A model generated the notes under the pieces. It worked only from the letters and a program-made list of their open reading frames with translations. It searched no databases and was not told the DNA's origin. Shown here piece after piece: positions 22,492 to 34,400 of a stretch of DNA of 64,000 nucleotides. The DNA comes from Chamaelirium japonicum (Eukaryota > Streptophyta > Magnoliopsida > Liliales > Melanthiaceae). The DNA is taken from the NCBI GenBank assembly GCA_947650365.1, contig OX393557.1, positions 34,060,241 through 34,124,240 on the forward strand, read 5' to 3'. The first letter of the stretch is position 1; every line of letters starts with the position of its first letter. The position numbers were made by a program, and so were the translations under genes.

Positions 22492-24605
22492 CTAGGCGAT
22501 ACCATGACTGTCCCTTGCCCCATTCTCCCAAGACCCCTTCCCAAAAACCTCTTCGATCACATTACATGTCGGTGAGAAATCGATCTCTCTCCCTGTTCCT
22601 CGCATGTAATCAAGCTCCCATGTTCTTGGATCACAATGGCCCACAATGTACTCTTGATCGATTACAGCGCACAAGCCATCATTTCCATACTCCCCGGGTC
22701 CCACCAGGCTATCTTGTGGATCCACAAAGTCAACAGGCCGATCACAAGGGTCAAACCCCTGCAGCTGGCCCTCATACGACGTGCATGAATCGTCCTGCAC
22801 ATCTTTGTCTTCACCACCATCCTGCAAATTCTTGCCCATAGGCTGCACATTAGGAACAGATCTTGATTTATCAATGATGCATCCTTTGGACAAATCATAA
22901 AGCTCCTTGCCACCGATGGCACAATCATCTCCATTCTCATCCTCGGTATCCACTTCTGTATGGCCATTATAACAAGTAACATCATCTTGATCAGACTCAA
23001 CTACAGAATCTTCGTCGTCTTCCTCCGTCGTTGCAAACTCACCATCATCACTGTCTTGCCACTCATCATCGTCACTGTCCACATTCAATGGATCAGACCG
23101 GTTCTGTCCAGCCCTCTTCCGAAGCATGAAGACATTGAAATAGTAACTAACAAGCTCTTTGCTGCATCGGGATGGAAAGACCTGAGGCAGTTCGTCCCAG
23201 AAGTTCTTGCCCATTGATGCAGGATTGGATAAGACGACATCGAGGAACAACTGCTCCTCCTCTTCAGTCCAATTGTGCGCTACATCCTCACCCATGTCAT
23301 AGAATCCCAGCTGTATGAACCTGTCCGGACCAAGCTTCTTTCTAAGTTTCTCTCTTGCTTCCATCACATGTTCTCTCACACATCTGATGGAACCCTCATC
23401 CGGGCAGCTACATCCAATCTTATAGTTTCCAACCCTAAGCTCAAAAACCCACGATTTAAAATCAGGCTTCGACATCACACTACCTTCCATACATATAACA
23501 CTGTTATCTTCATCGATCAAATGGGGACCAGCCGGACATGTCACAGAGGTCAGAAAGGAAATACAATCGTCCGATTCCCCAAAAGGATTCTTACTACATT
23601 GTGATCTCCATCCTGGAACATCTGCTTGATGATCTGGACCAATAGCAACAGGTTTCCGAGGGCGAGGAAGGTATTCGTAAACAGGTGAATAGATCTCTTC
23701 TGGTTGATTAAATCCAGTTGTTCGGTGGTCATCTTCAAAATAACCAGGAAAAAACGATAGCCGAACAGGTGGCTCTAACCTTGTATCTTCTTCAGTTGTA
23801 CTCCGTGTGAATCCTGGCAAGCTCAAAACACTGCTGGGAGCATTTCTAGCAGGATCCTCAGAAAATGCAGCAGACTCTCCCTTCTCTAACTCCTCACTAG
23901 GGGCAACTGAAACCAATTCTACAGTATCAATTGTAAGCCTTTGCTCTCCTTGGTACTGAATATTTCTCGTCTCCACGGTAAACTAATGAATAATCTTATA
24001 CAAAAACAACAGATTTAACAATAATTACCTGAAGTAGGCGGTCCCTCAAAGATATTATTGAAGGAAGCAAATTCTGTACAAGAATCCGCTTGACTATCTT
24101 GGTCCGCTTGCCTTGTGCGCTTAACTGCAACTTCACAAAAACTGTCGTCGCTGAAAGGTCTTTTGCTACGCTCCGACCTGACAACGTCAGTAATGCTGCT
24201 TGTGGCCCATGACAAGCTGAAGGCATCACCAACGGCACTAGCAGCAGTGGCACTGGGGATGCCATCAACTTTGTTCTGAAACTCCTTATGGGTGACGACT
24301 GAGAATAGATTATCGACATCGCCTCCAAGCCTCACATTACCTCGGGATTGGCTGAAGATGCCCTCCCTTTCGACATCTTCATATCATGAAAAGGTGAGTA
24401 CAAGGACAGTTGCATCTTATTCCCTATTCACAAAAATCTCAACTTTCTTACCTGAAATTGGATGTTTCTGAGGGATATCGCTGAATGAAGAATGTTCTGC
24501 AAAGGATGCAAGTTGACCACCACAATCCAATTGTCTTTGGTGTTTATAAGAAAATTGGCAAGAGTCATCGCCCGCAAAAGGCTGTTTGTTATGCTTGAAC
24601 ACCAT
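22492..24605 (-). CDS. ELM2-like/SANT (Myb-type) chromatin protein, three exons
   Basis: Proposed exons: 24605-24452 (51 codons +1), 24376-24029, and 23948-22492 (stop at 22492-22494), about 652 residues. Introns are 75 and 80 bp, GT-AG, both phase 1; the exon 3 acceptor (ends CCAAG) is the least certain. The last exon carries an ELM2-like stretch (P-V-A-I-G-P-D-H-Q-A-D-V-P-x-W), a conserved C-S-C-P-D-E-G-S-I-R-C-V-R-E-H-V block, and a SANT domain starting W-T-E-E-E-E and ending V-S-Y-Y-F-N-V-F-M-L-R-[KR]-R, then an acidic tail. Plant proteins of this ELM2/SANT class are nuclear and linked to histone deacetylase-type repression; that role is inferred. The start MVFKHNKQPF resembles the family's N terminus. 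An acceptor-like TTGCAG just before the ATG suggests an upstream leader exon. Confidence 0.83.
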
Positions 24606-24782
24606 GATTGACCTGCAAGACTAACAAATTAGACCTTACAGGTTTATAGTTTAGACGGTGGCATTAATTCTAGTTCCTGCCATCTAAAATAGTAAAGAAT
24701 AAAAGCAAAAAATATCTCCCTAAAGGGACATAAATAAAGGGATCCATTTGTTCTTTACCAGTAAGAATTACATATTAGTGGA

Positions 24783-26060
24783 ATGACTTATTATTTTAGA
24801 CTTGTCAACGACTATTACTACAAAGCTCACAAAGGGATTAAATCGAGATTTTTCCGAACGGATGTCAATCTCAAGTCAACCGTTTCGAAATTGTGCCAAG
24901 GATCAGGAAATATGGCAATTCCGAAGAAGGGAAAGTATACATGTGATGCCGGAAAGTGGTGGCGCACATGAAAACGGGAAAGAAGATAAGCTAACAGCCT
25001 CGCAACTAGGGGAAGACAACCTACCTATCACACACCGGTAGGGTTTTAGGACTCATTCCTAGAAGCAAAGGCCTCCCACCTTCAGGGTTTGAGAGAAGAT
25101 TTCCCTTCATTCATTCAATATTGCTCTAACTGGCACTACTACAAGGGCTTAATAGCCCTACCGACTCATGGCCTAATGCAAGTTACGCAACCACCCACTA
25201 AACAAAGAAGAATTACCACCTACAAAACATATCCAGAGCACAAAAAGCCCACCAAAGTACAACAACCGAACCCATTGCTAGGAGTATTCTTCCTCTCGTC
25301 AGGGGCGTGCCTTTGGAGGGTGATGCCCAAGATCCCATCAATTCTTCCCAAGAGCATTCTTCTCTGCCTGAAGTGTGCCAACCCATTGTTTGGAGTATTC
25401 TTCCTCTCATCAGAGGCGTGCCTTTTGAGGGTGATGCCCAAGATCCCATCAATTCTTCCCAAGGAAGTTAAGGAACTCCATCAAACGTCTTGTAGGGGCC
25501 ATGGTCCAAACGTTGGCAGTTTTCAATATCAATCCTCAACTTGGGAGTCTTTTCCAGTTGGTGAGGTACTCTTCACAATCACCACCTCCCACCTTTTGGC
25601 CTCTACTTTGACATCATTTGTTGGTAAGGACGTGAAGGCATTTCATCATATTTCAACAACATGCTTAGCCTTCCCTCGGTATTTTCCCACATCGGTCGTA
25701 CTCAGAGACATCAAAACAATCTCCTTGCCATCAAAATTGAAAGTAGTGTTGGCCTCTCCGCAATGGTACACTTCGCAATCATAGATCGACCATGAAGAAA
25801 TGTGTCTCACCTTCGTAGGTATCATGTCGAACCAAATAGAATACTTATAAGATCAACAAGAAAGAGACGTGAGGCAACATTGTGTTACCGGAAATGTGGT
25901 ACTGTCTCCCTCGGCTAGTAGGTAAGGTTGAGATTCTTGAGAATACGGTCGGACGTATAATTTAAGGCGGTTGACAGTGGATGTTGATACCACGTTCATG
26001 CAACTACCCACCATCAATGACGAACTTCCCAGCTTGATCACTGCAACAAACTGATGTATT
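24783..26060 (-). pseudogene. Ty3/Gypsy gag-protease remnant
   Basis: On the minus strand a retroviral-type protease region is recognisable (around 25640-26041: G-S-C-M-N-V-V-S-T-S-T-V-N-R-L-K-L and S-L-S-C with later N-F-D-G-K-E-I-V-L-M), broken by stops and frame changes. Lower coordinates contain a ~125-bp direct tandem repeat (about 25262-25385 and 25386-25470) and then an LTR-like stretch. No reverse transcriptase or integrase, so most of the interior has been lost. Open frames on the plus strand here are antisense shadows. Confidence 0.6.
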
Positions 26061-26210
26061 AAAATAGAAGTGCGCCACCAATCTTCCTCTCAAATTGTAG
26101 CATCGGAAAAGGAGGTGACAAAGGAGACTGTTGCGACGACCGAGGCAGAGGCGATAGGGGCGGCATCAATGGAGGTAAGTTTCCTCCATATGTAAGGTAA
26201 GGTGCTTCTC

Positions 26211-26250
26211 ATAAAAAAAATCAGCACATTCTAAAACTCCTATGTGAATC
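26211..26250. repeat. Isolated arm of the E1-E3 hairpin module
   Basis: Contains AAAAAATCAGCACATTCTAA followed by AACTCCTATGTGAATCAAAT, matching the right arm of the hairpin modules at 1-2.2 kb. No partner arm is visible nearby. Confidence 0.6.
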
Positions 26251-26579
26251 AAATGAGGTAAATGCTCAAGAAGATGGAATTAACACGAATCAAAACAAAA
26301 GTTGCCAATATAAGCAAGAATCAATACATCAAAATCATCGTATCACCATTTCCATGAAAGTCTATTTCATTTGAAACATGACTCTCCCTATCAGAATCAC
26401 CACAAACTTTAGCATCTTCAAGTGTATGTGGTTATGTGATTCTTCCTCCTCTTTGCCTTCGCCTTTCATTGTTTCCACTGGCCTCAACAACAAAATATAA
26501 TGTTAAACAATCATCAAGAAGACGGTCCATGAGTGGCCGCATTTTCCCAATAAAAAGCTAACTCGAAAAACCAAAAAAA

Positions 26580-26715
26580 CTACCCAGGTGACCAGGTGCT
26601 CAAGCGGTCTAGGCGGCCGCCTAGGAAACACCGCTCGTCTAGGGGCACCTAGGCACTACAAAATGTACCAGCCTAGGTGGCACCTAGGCGGCACCTTGAC
26701 TACACTGATCATATC
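26580..26715. repeat. CCTAGGCGGC-type word array
   Basis: A short stretch of GCCTAGG/CACCTAGGC words, similar in style to 10690-10790 (GCGCCTAGGCGC). Probably a decayed hAT-like element; no target duplication found. Confidence 0.35.
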
Positions 26716-26827
26716 AAGCGCTCAATTCAAAATCTATTTACAACCATTACCATTACATTTTAAACAAATCGCAAACAAAATATAACTAAAATAACTCTTA
26801 ATATGGACCATAGATCTAACTCAAGAT

Positions 26828-27174
26828 CAAGGTTTAAAATCACGGTATCGGTCGCGGTATCGGTCGGCCCCGAACCGGTATGTACCGGCCGGTACGTACC
26901 GGTACCGGCCGGTACGAACCGATACCGGTTGAGAAAAAAAATCTAAAAAAAACCCAAAAAACCCAAAAAAAAAAAAATTTAACCAGTCGGTACCGGTCCG
27001 TACCGGCCGGTACCGGCCTGTACCGGCCTGAACCGGCCGATACGGACCGGTACGTACCGGTACCGGCCGATATGGGTCAGGTATCGGGATCGGATGCAGT
27101 ACCGGTCTCGAACCGGCCAAAACCGGTACGTACCGGCCGGTACGTACCGGTATCGACCGAGATTTAAAACCCTG
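26828..27174. mobile_element. hAT-type non-autonomous element, 8-bp TSD CTCAAGAT
   Basis: Ends CAAGGTTTAAAATC and GATTTAAAACCCTG are inverted. Identical octamers CTCAAGAT at 26820-26827 and 27175-27182. The interior is an array of GGTACCGGCCGGTACG words on both sides of an A-rich centre. Arg/Pro/Tyr-rich frames through it are array artefacts. Confidence 0.9.
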
Positions 27175-27182
27175 CTCAAGAT

Positions 27183-29639
27183 CACTTTTACAATTATACC
27201 TTACAATTAACTAACAGAAAGGCTTCTAAAACAAGGTGAAATCCAACTAGAAGTTCTACAATAAGCTTGAGTTAATTTTTGACCCAAGATAGATGGTATT
27301 CAACCAAAATACCATTTATAGATCTCAAAGGGTTTGTTCTAACACGTATAAGAGAAACAAATCAAATATCCAAGTGGGTACTATGCCTAGTAGATTGTTT
27401 CTTTATAATAGGTTATAGTGATTTGCTATAGGGTTGTCAATTGTTGGGTTTGGGCCTAGCAAATCCAAGTTTCTAAATAGCCCCAACCTGAAAGACAAAT
27501 ATGAAATATAAACAAGACAAGATGACCTAAGGCTGCAACTCAAGCAAGCGGATTCCAAGGTCTGAGGGTTTGTCCGAACCTAAACGGAATTTGGCCAATC
27601 CAAAGCACCGAACCCGTATGATGCCCTGAATCGGATCTGATTCAGATATAGTTCATATCATCCTATTAGTATAAATGATATATATGCAATTAGTAGTTGT
27701 TTCATGATTCTTACACCACAAGCCTTGGATCTAAAGTAACTGATTTGAGCCCTAATCGAGTGAATCAGACCCTAATTTTACATTCTTTTATTGTTTTTTT
27801 AATATTTTGGCTAAACACCTGAACCAATAAAACTCGAACCTAAATCTAAGCTAGTTCCTCTTTGTTTGATCTGAACTTGAATTCTCAAATATTGGTTGGT
27901 TCGGGGAAAGACTAAAGAGGCAACCAAAGCTCAACCCGAGGGGTAGAATCTGCAACCTAACCCAACCCAGCCCGACCCAACCCGAGAACAAATATCCAAG
28001 CCTAGGTTAACCCAAGTTGGTGGGTTAGACCAAGTTCAGATAATTTCTTATTGTAGCACTTGTTGAAAATTTGAATTATGAAGTCAAATAAAAAAACTTA
28101 CTTGTTCTATGTTATAACCACTAATAACATACAACTTTCATTGAATTTTATCTTTAACTTCACTTCCATACCGACTCAAACAACCTTACCAAGATATAAC
28201 ACTTCAACTCGACCCACCTAAAAAGTTATACTCAAACTTGGGTTCAAGTTGGGTTGGGTTACACAACCCCTTTGCCCAGGCCCAAGCCCATCGTTGATTC
28301 ATTTCAGGTCTCCTTTTTCCAACCTGATCGTCAGATAAGAAAGCCCAAAACCTAGCCCAACCTTTGGTTTGGTGGGTTAGTGTTGCGGCCCTGCGATGAG
28401 CGCCCATTTAAATCAAATTTTTGCCCTTGGCTGCATTGCCTTGAAACTGTCACATCTCCCCAACTCTTTGCAAGCTGTTTTGCCCTTGGCTGCATTGCCT
28501 TGAAACTTTGTCACATCTCCCTAACTCTTTGCAATGAGCTCCCATTATACGAGAGTAAGTTGCATATAAACTTTCCAAATTCCAACATTTTTTTCCACTA
28601 CCTTAGCCCGGGGAGAAAACATAATTGCCACTAATGGATAGTGGCTAACTGAACTAGCATGTGGATTCAAATGCGAGAAATGAGTGGTCTATTCCTATTA
28701 AACACTATCGTCACCAAGTGACATTATTCACAAAAATACCTAGATCACATGGAATTATCATGTCGATTATAAAATAGTATTGCAAGGGATGAAGCAATTG
28801 CAACTAAGTCGATACCTAACACTACCTTCACAATGTGATATTATTCAAAAAAACACCTAGATCACATGAAATTATCACATCGATTATAAAATAGTACTGC
28901 AAGGGATGAAGCAATTGCAACTAAGCTGATACCTACTGCAAATGACCTTCATGATGATGACCAAATTATATTTCATAATAATTTAAAATAAGATGTCTAA
29001 CATACAACAAGAAATAAAATAACCCCTCAACTATTTGTACAATCTTTATATAGATATACATAAAATGACATCTTCTATAAACAAGGAAACTAAATCACAC
29101 ACCAAAATGAAGCAAAGTAAAAAGGCAGTTACATCATGCAGCAAATGGTAAGGCATCGAATTTAGAAAAAATGCTCCGTACCTCTCTAATTCATACCAAA
29201 AAGTATAAAAAAATCCCAACAATCAAAAGATTCAATGGGAAGCTGATTAATAAAGATCATTAACAAATATATTCTGATTCACACCAATAATTTGACACAA
29301 TAAAAGGGCAGAAAGGTCATTCATTACCTTAAAAAATGAAGAATCAGGTGGGCTCAACACCAGTGAATCAAACTGATTGAATCCCTGAATATACTGCTTT
29401 TGGAGAAAGGCAGTATATTTAGTAAAAGGATTAACCCCAGGACCTTCGAAGCTAGTGGAAATTTTAACAAACCTTCGACCAATCGAATAATTCCCTACAT
29501 GTATCAACCAATTACAAAAGAGAATCGATTCCCCACTAGAAATTCACAGATCGACGGAACTACCAAAGTTAGATCCGAAAAAGGAGAACTTAATCTCAAA
29601 AACAAATTAAGGATGTATCCAGGCAACTAATCGGCGAAC
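27183..29639. other. Intergenic or leader-intron sequence with local duplications
   Basis: No gene recognised. 27430-28380 is rich in CCCAACCC/GGGTTGG words. 28423-28545 holds a ~62-bp tandem duplication (GCCCTTGGCTGCATTGCC twice). 28719-28937 holds a ~118-bp tandem duplication (ACCTAGATCACATG...AAGCAATTGCAACTAAG twice). These look like slippage or unequal-exchange products. Confidence 0.5.
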
Positions 29640-30080
29640 AGGGGACAACTTTCTGAAACCCTAACCCTAGAATCGATCCAGGTCGAATCGTGATCGATCG
29701 GGAGCGGGGAAGAGTGAAGGAGAGATCAGAGGATCAATCGAGGTAATAGATCGATAGATCGAGATCGGGACCAGGAAAAAAAATATGGGATCAAAATTTT
29801 GGAAACCCTAACCCTAGAATCGAGTTGGAGCAGCTAGAGAGCGAAAAATCGGGACCGATCGAGAGGGGGTGAGGAGGCCCCGATCGGAGACGCCGGCGGG
29901 TTCGAAGATCTGGGGTTTGGATCGGAGGAGAATCTGGATCGAGATCGGAGGATTTGTCGGCGAAAAGACGAAAAGGGTCAAAGAAAAAAGCTCGAGTCCG
30001 AGTAATTTTTCCTGTTTGCCCTCTTTTTATTTTTTTTTAATTCGGCGGCGGGCCGAAGATGGATACCTTCCCGGCAATCA
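29640..30080 (-). promoter_or_regulatory. Possible 5' leader/core promoter region, minus strand
   Basis: On the minus strand the sequence is CT/GATC-rich with two CTAGGGTTAGGGTTT telo-box words (near 29660 and 29810), a pattern common just downstream of plant transcription starts. The nearest minus-strand gene downstream is the ELM2/SANT gene, whose first coding exon is preceded by an acceptor-like site, so this could be its leader exon about 5 kb away. This is inference only. Confidence 0.3.
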
Positions 30081-30154
30081 ACTGAAGATGGATTACGGCA
30101 GTACGGCCGCTACGGCCTGACACGTTTTGGAGTTTGGTGCCTGGCAGCCTTCGC

Positions 30155-30523
30155 CAATGTTCCAAAACCGGACCGGAAGGCAAACCGAACAAGCATCCGG
30201 TCGGGTCCAAACTGGTTCAAACAGATGCTTGAACCACTTAAAAAATAGATATTTTAAAATATATACCTAATAAATACTTTAAAGAAAATTATGATTTCTT
30301 AGTTAAAAAGACATGTTTAAAGGTTTTAAAACTATAGATCATGTGTTCAAAACCTAACCATCTTATTTATTCCAAAAATAGTTTATAATTTATTTTTTAA
30401 TAGATTTTTCCAAACGAACCGATTTATTTAAAGCTCGAACTAAAACATGTTTTGGTTCCTATTCAAAATGATCGAACCGTCCGGTCCGATCCGGTTTTCA
30501 AAACACTGGTTTTCAAAGCACCT
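30155..30523. mobile_element. hAT-like element with CCGGACCGG words
   Basis: Left end CAATGTTCCAAAACCGGACC; right end GGTTTTCAAAACACTG followed by a second, altered copy TTTTCAAAGCACCTG. Flanking octamers GCCTTCGC and CCCTTCGT match at six of eight positions. The interior resembles the element at 62505-62763 (GGTTCAAAC, AACCGTCCGGTCCG). Confidence 0.6.
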
Positions 30524-31266
30524 GCCCTTCGTCCCTCCTTGTTGTCGTTCATGTCCGACCGTCCACCCCTCCGCCTCCGTGGCCATCCCCGTCCAGCCCC
30601 TCTTAGCTGCCCTCCTTTGTTCTCCCCCTTCCTCCTTCCTCCTTCCTCCTGCCTCCTTCTTCTTTCTCTATCTTTTTCGTGCCATAACCCTAAGGCATCA
30701 TTTGGTAGCATGAATGTTTTAACTAAGGGAAAAGGGAATACTAAGTCGGGGAATATGATTTCTCTCAGTGAAAAGAGGAATGTGTTTTCTGTCACTTTCC
30801 TATCGATTGGCTAGTTTTTGTACAAGATTAGATTTACTTTCTCAATCAAAAGTTAAACTTTCTCAGCAACCAAACGCACACGATAGGGCTCACGTGTTGT
30901 TACTTTCCCCCTCCTTCGTGAAATTTTCATCTACCAAACGAGGCCTAAGTTGTTGGCCCTCCTACCCCTTCCTCCTAGTGCTGGTTTGATTCCGGCCGAG
31001 TGGCAGCCTTCCTCTACAACGCCGGCATGTGGTGCCTCCCGGAGGTCTGATTGTGACATCTCCTTTAAATGCACCTAAAAAAATTTTTGAAGGGGGGATT
31101 GGATACATGCCACTTTACAGAAGGATCAAAACTCTCGGATTTTCTTACTCTGTCTCATAAAATATTACCTATTCCCCGCACTCAATTATTTTGCTAGAAA
31201 ATAGGAAGAAGAATTTACAAAAAAAAATTAAAAAAAAAAAGACCCCAAGAAAATATTTTAACACAT
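30524..31266. other. Intergenic sequence, no gene
   Basis: A CCTCC/TTCTT-rich stretch (30530-30680) resembles the interior of the inverted-repeat element at 15022-15852. Around 30980 is a GGTTTGATTCC word and at about 31050-31085 an A-rich tail, weakly suggestive of a short retroelement. Confidence 0.4.
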
Positions 31267-31427
31267 TGTTACACGAGAGAGACACCTAGAGTTTGGAGAA
31301 TAACCGGCATTCTCATTAGGCACATAGCCAATCTATATGTAGACATACATGTGTATAGCCGTGGGATACCCCACGTGTAGCAGTTGGAGACTATATTTAA
31401 TATAAACACATAACACATATTCTAACA
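31267..31427 (-). repeat. Copia 3' LTR
   Basis: 161 bp, TG...CA. It differs from the 5' LTR by roughly ten substitutions and three or four small gaps. Confidence 0.9.
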
Positions 31428-31499
31428 CCCTCCTCAAACTCATGGTGGGTCAAACACCGAGAGTTTGCTAATAAGAAACCAGAAACGAGGAGCGGGATG

Positions 31500-34400
31500 A
31501 GACTGCATGAAAAAATCATCAATTTGCTCCGTTGAAGAGACATATGGCAGAGAGATGATTCCAGCCTCGTACTAATCTCGAGAGAAGTAACAATCAAGTT
31601 CAATATACTTTGTCCACTCATGAAACACCAGATTGCTGATAATCTGAATAGCACTCTTGTTGTCGCAATTAAGAGTAGTGGGACCCCAAGTAGTAACACC
31701 AAGATCTCGAAGAAGACGTCGAAGATAAACGATCTCCATAGTAGTAGTGGCCATGGCACAAAATTCGGCCTCAGTACTTGAGAGTGGGACAACCTTTTGC
31801 CTCTTGCTCTTCCAAGAGATAAGAGAGTCACCAAGAAATAGACAATATCCAGTAGTTGAACGACGAGTAATCAGGTTGCCTGCCCAGTCAGCATTAGAGT
31901 ATGCAGTGAGGTCGTCGAGAAAAAGAGCGACCAAGTGATAGTGCCACGAAGGTACCGAAGAGTCCGTAGAAGAGCAACATAGTGAGCAAAGTGAGGAGCA
32001 TCCACAAACTGACTGTGAATACTAACGGCATGAACAATATCTGGTCTGATGATGCAAAGGTAGACTAGCTGACCTACTAACTCTCGGTACCTGGTAGGAT
32101 CAGAAAAGGGCTCATCATCAACGAGACGGAGCTTCACATGAAGTTCAAGAAGAGTGTCGACCGTATGACAGTCAAAGAGTGCAGCCCGAGTAAGAATGTC
32201 AGCTGTGTACTTCTGCTGAGAAAGCAGAATCCCCCGAGCACCCCTAGAAACCTCCAAGCCAAGAAAGTAACGCAATGTACGTACTAAGATCCTTTCTCTG
32301 AAACTGACTACAGAGATGCTGTTAAAGAGAGATAATGGCGCTAGAGCCATCACCTGTAAGGATCATGTCATCGACATAGAGAATGATGATGGATCGGCCC
32401 TAAGGAAAAGTTTGCACAAACATAGATTGATGTTGGAAGCTTTCTACAAAGCCGATCTCGTTAACTGCCAGACGAAAATGCTCAAACCAGGCACGAGGTG
32501 CCTGTTTGAGCCCATAGATAGCCCGACGAAGATGGCAAATATGTTGGGAAGGAGTACTGAGACCAGGAGAAGGATGCATATAGACAACCTCGAAGAGATC
32601 ACCGTAAAGAAATACATTCTTCACATCCATTTGAAAACAGCGACCCACCTTTAGCAACAGCAATAGCAAGGAGGGTCTGAATAGTGGTCATCTGAGCCAC
32701 CGGAGCAAATGTCTCATCATAATCAATCCCATACTCCTGAGCAAAGCCTCGAGCAACGAGACGGGCCTTGTACAGATCAATGGAGTCATCTGGACGACGC
32801 TTGATCTTGAAGATCCACTTGCAGCTGATGGGCTCAATACCAGGAGGCAAAAGCATAACCTCCCATGTTTGAGTCTGCACAAAAGCCTGAAACTCCTCAA
32901 CCATAGCCTATCACCACACAGCGTACTACTGGGCCTCTTTGTAAGACCTGGGCTTTCTGTCTGTGTGAAGGGTAGTAAGGTAGGCAAAGAACGAGGCGAG
33001 TAGGCATTGACTGCGGTAAAACCAAAGTTATTAGGGGAGTAGCCAAAGTGGTCGAGGGGGCGGTGCTCACGCTGGGGGGTATCGAGGAGAAGTGCAAGGA
33101 TCCAAATCCAGGTGAGATAGGCTGCTCGAAGTGGACGGAGTACTAGAAGAGTCACTGCTAAGCGAAGGCGTAACAGGTAACGAGTCAGATAGACGAGGAA
33201 AGAGAGAAACAGACCGAGGGGACAAGGGATCCGAAGAGGAGGAAGAACTCAAGCTAGAAGAATGAGCGACCACGGGATCCGAAGAAGATGAAGGAGTCAA
33301 ACTAAGAGAAAGGGTGACCACAGGAGCAGGAGGTAAATACTTAAGAGCAGGGGCAAGAGGAGGAGCTGTAGAAGAAGGAGAGGTTGTTACAGGAGGAGGC
33401 ATGGTGGAAGAAGTGGGAGAAACCTCAAGAAAGGTGAGATTCTAAGATGCAGGAGAGTAGTAGGGAACATCCTCGGTAAAAGAGACATGTTGAGAGATGC
33501 AAAGACAACAAGCCAAGGGGTCATAGCAACGATACCCCTTGTGCTCAGAACTGATTCCCAAGACCACACACTTAGTGGACCGAGCCGACTGATTGTTACG
33601 CTAATGGGAAGGAAAGAGTATAAAACATGTGCACCCAAAAGTACGCTGCATGCTGTAATCAGGAGGGGTGCCAAAAAGACGCTCATGAAGCGAAACACCT
33701 GAGAGGACAGAGAAAAGGGATGATGTTAATGAGCTTGACGAAGGTCAAAATGGCATCCGCTTAGAAGGTGCAAGGAACGCACGAGGAGATAAGCTAAGCA
33801 CAAGCTGTCTCAAGAATATGATGGTCCTTTCGCTCTGCAACACCGTTCTGCTTATGAGTATAAGGACATGATTGTTGGAAGAGAGTCCCATGGGACTGAA
33901 GGATAAAACGCATCGTATAAGAGAGATATTCACGGGGGCGCAATCGGACCTAAAAGTTTTAATATGAGCATGGAACTGAGTACATATGAACCATGGCGAT
34001 GAAGGTCTGATAGACCTAGGGAATGTCAGAACGCTGATGAAGGAGATACACCCATGTGAAATATGAATAATCGTCAATAAAGCTAACATAGTAAAGATAG
34101 TTATTTATAGAAGAAAAATGTGTACGGCCCCAAATATCAAAGTGCACTAGATCAAACGGACTATAGAACTGCAACAAACTGGTAGAAAAGAGGCTAGCAG
34201 AATGCTTAGCCAACTGACATCCTGTGCAAAAAGAAAGACGAGAAAAGGAACCACGGACTAAAGCACCTAATCGGAAAAGACTTTTAAGCTAAGGTTCAGA
34301 CACATGACCTAGCCTTTTGTATCATAAGTCGGCATCAGAGGAGACAACACTACAGACGACCGAATGAGAGACATAAGGTAGATGAAGATACTCTAGGTTG

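Noticed and set aside
25089-25784. 231-codon plus-strand open frame
   Set aside because: The minus strand carries recognisable Gypsy protease here; the plus frame is its antisense shadow and repeats with the 125-bp duplication.
26827-27185. Arg/Pro/Tyr-rich open frames on both strands
   Set aside because: They are word-array translations inside a hAT element with an exact 8-bp target duplication.
30970-31090. tRNA-derived SINE
   Set aside because: A B-box-like GGTTTGATTCC and an A-rich tail are present, but no A box or target duplication was found.
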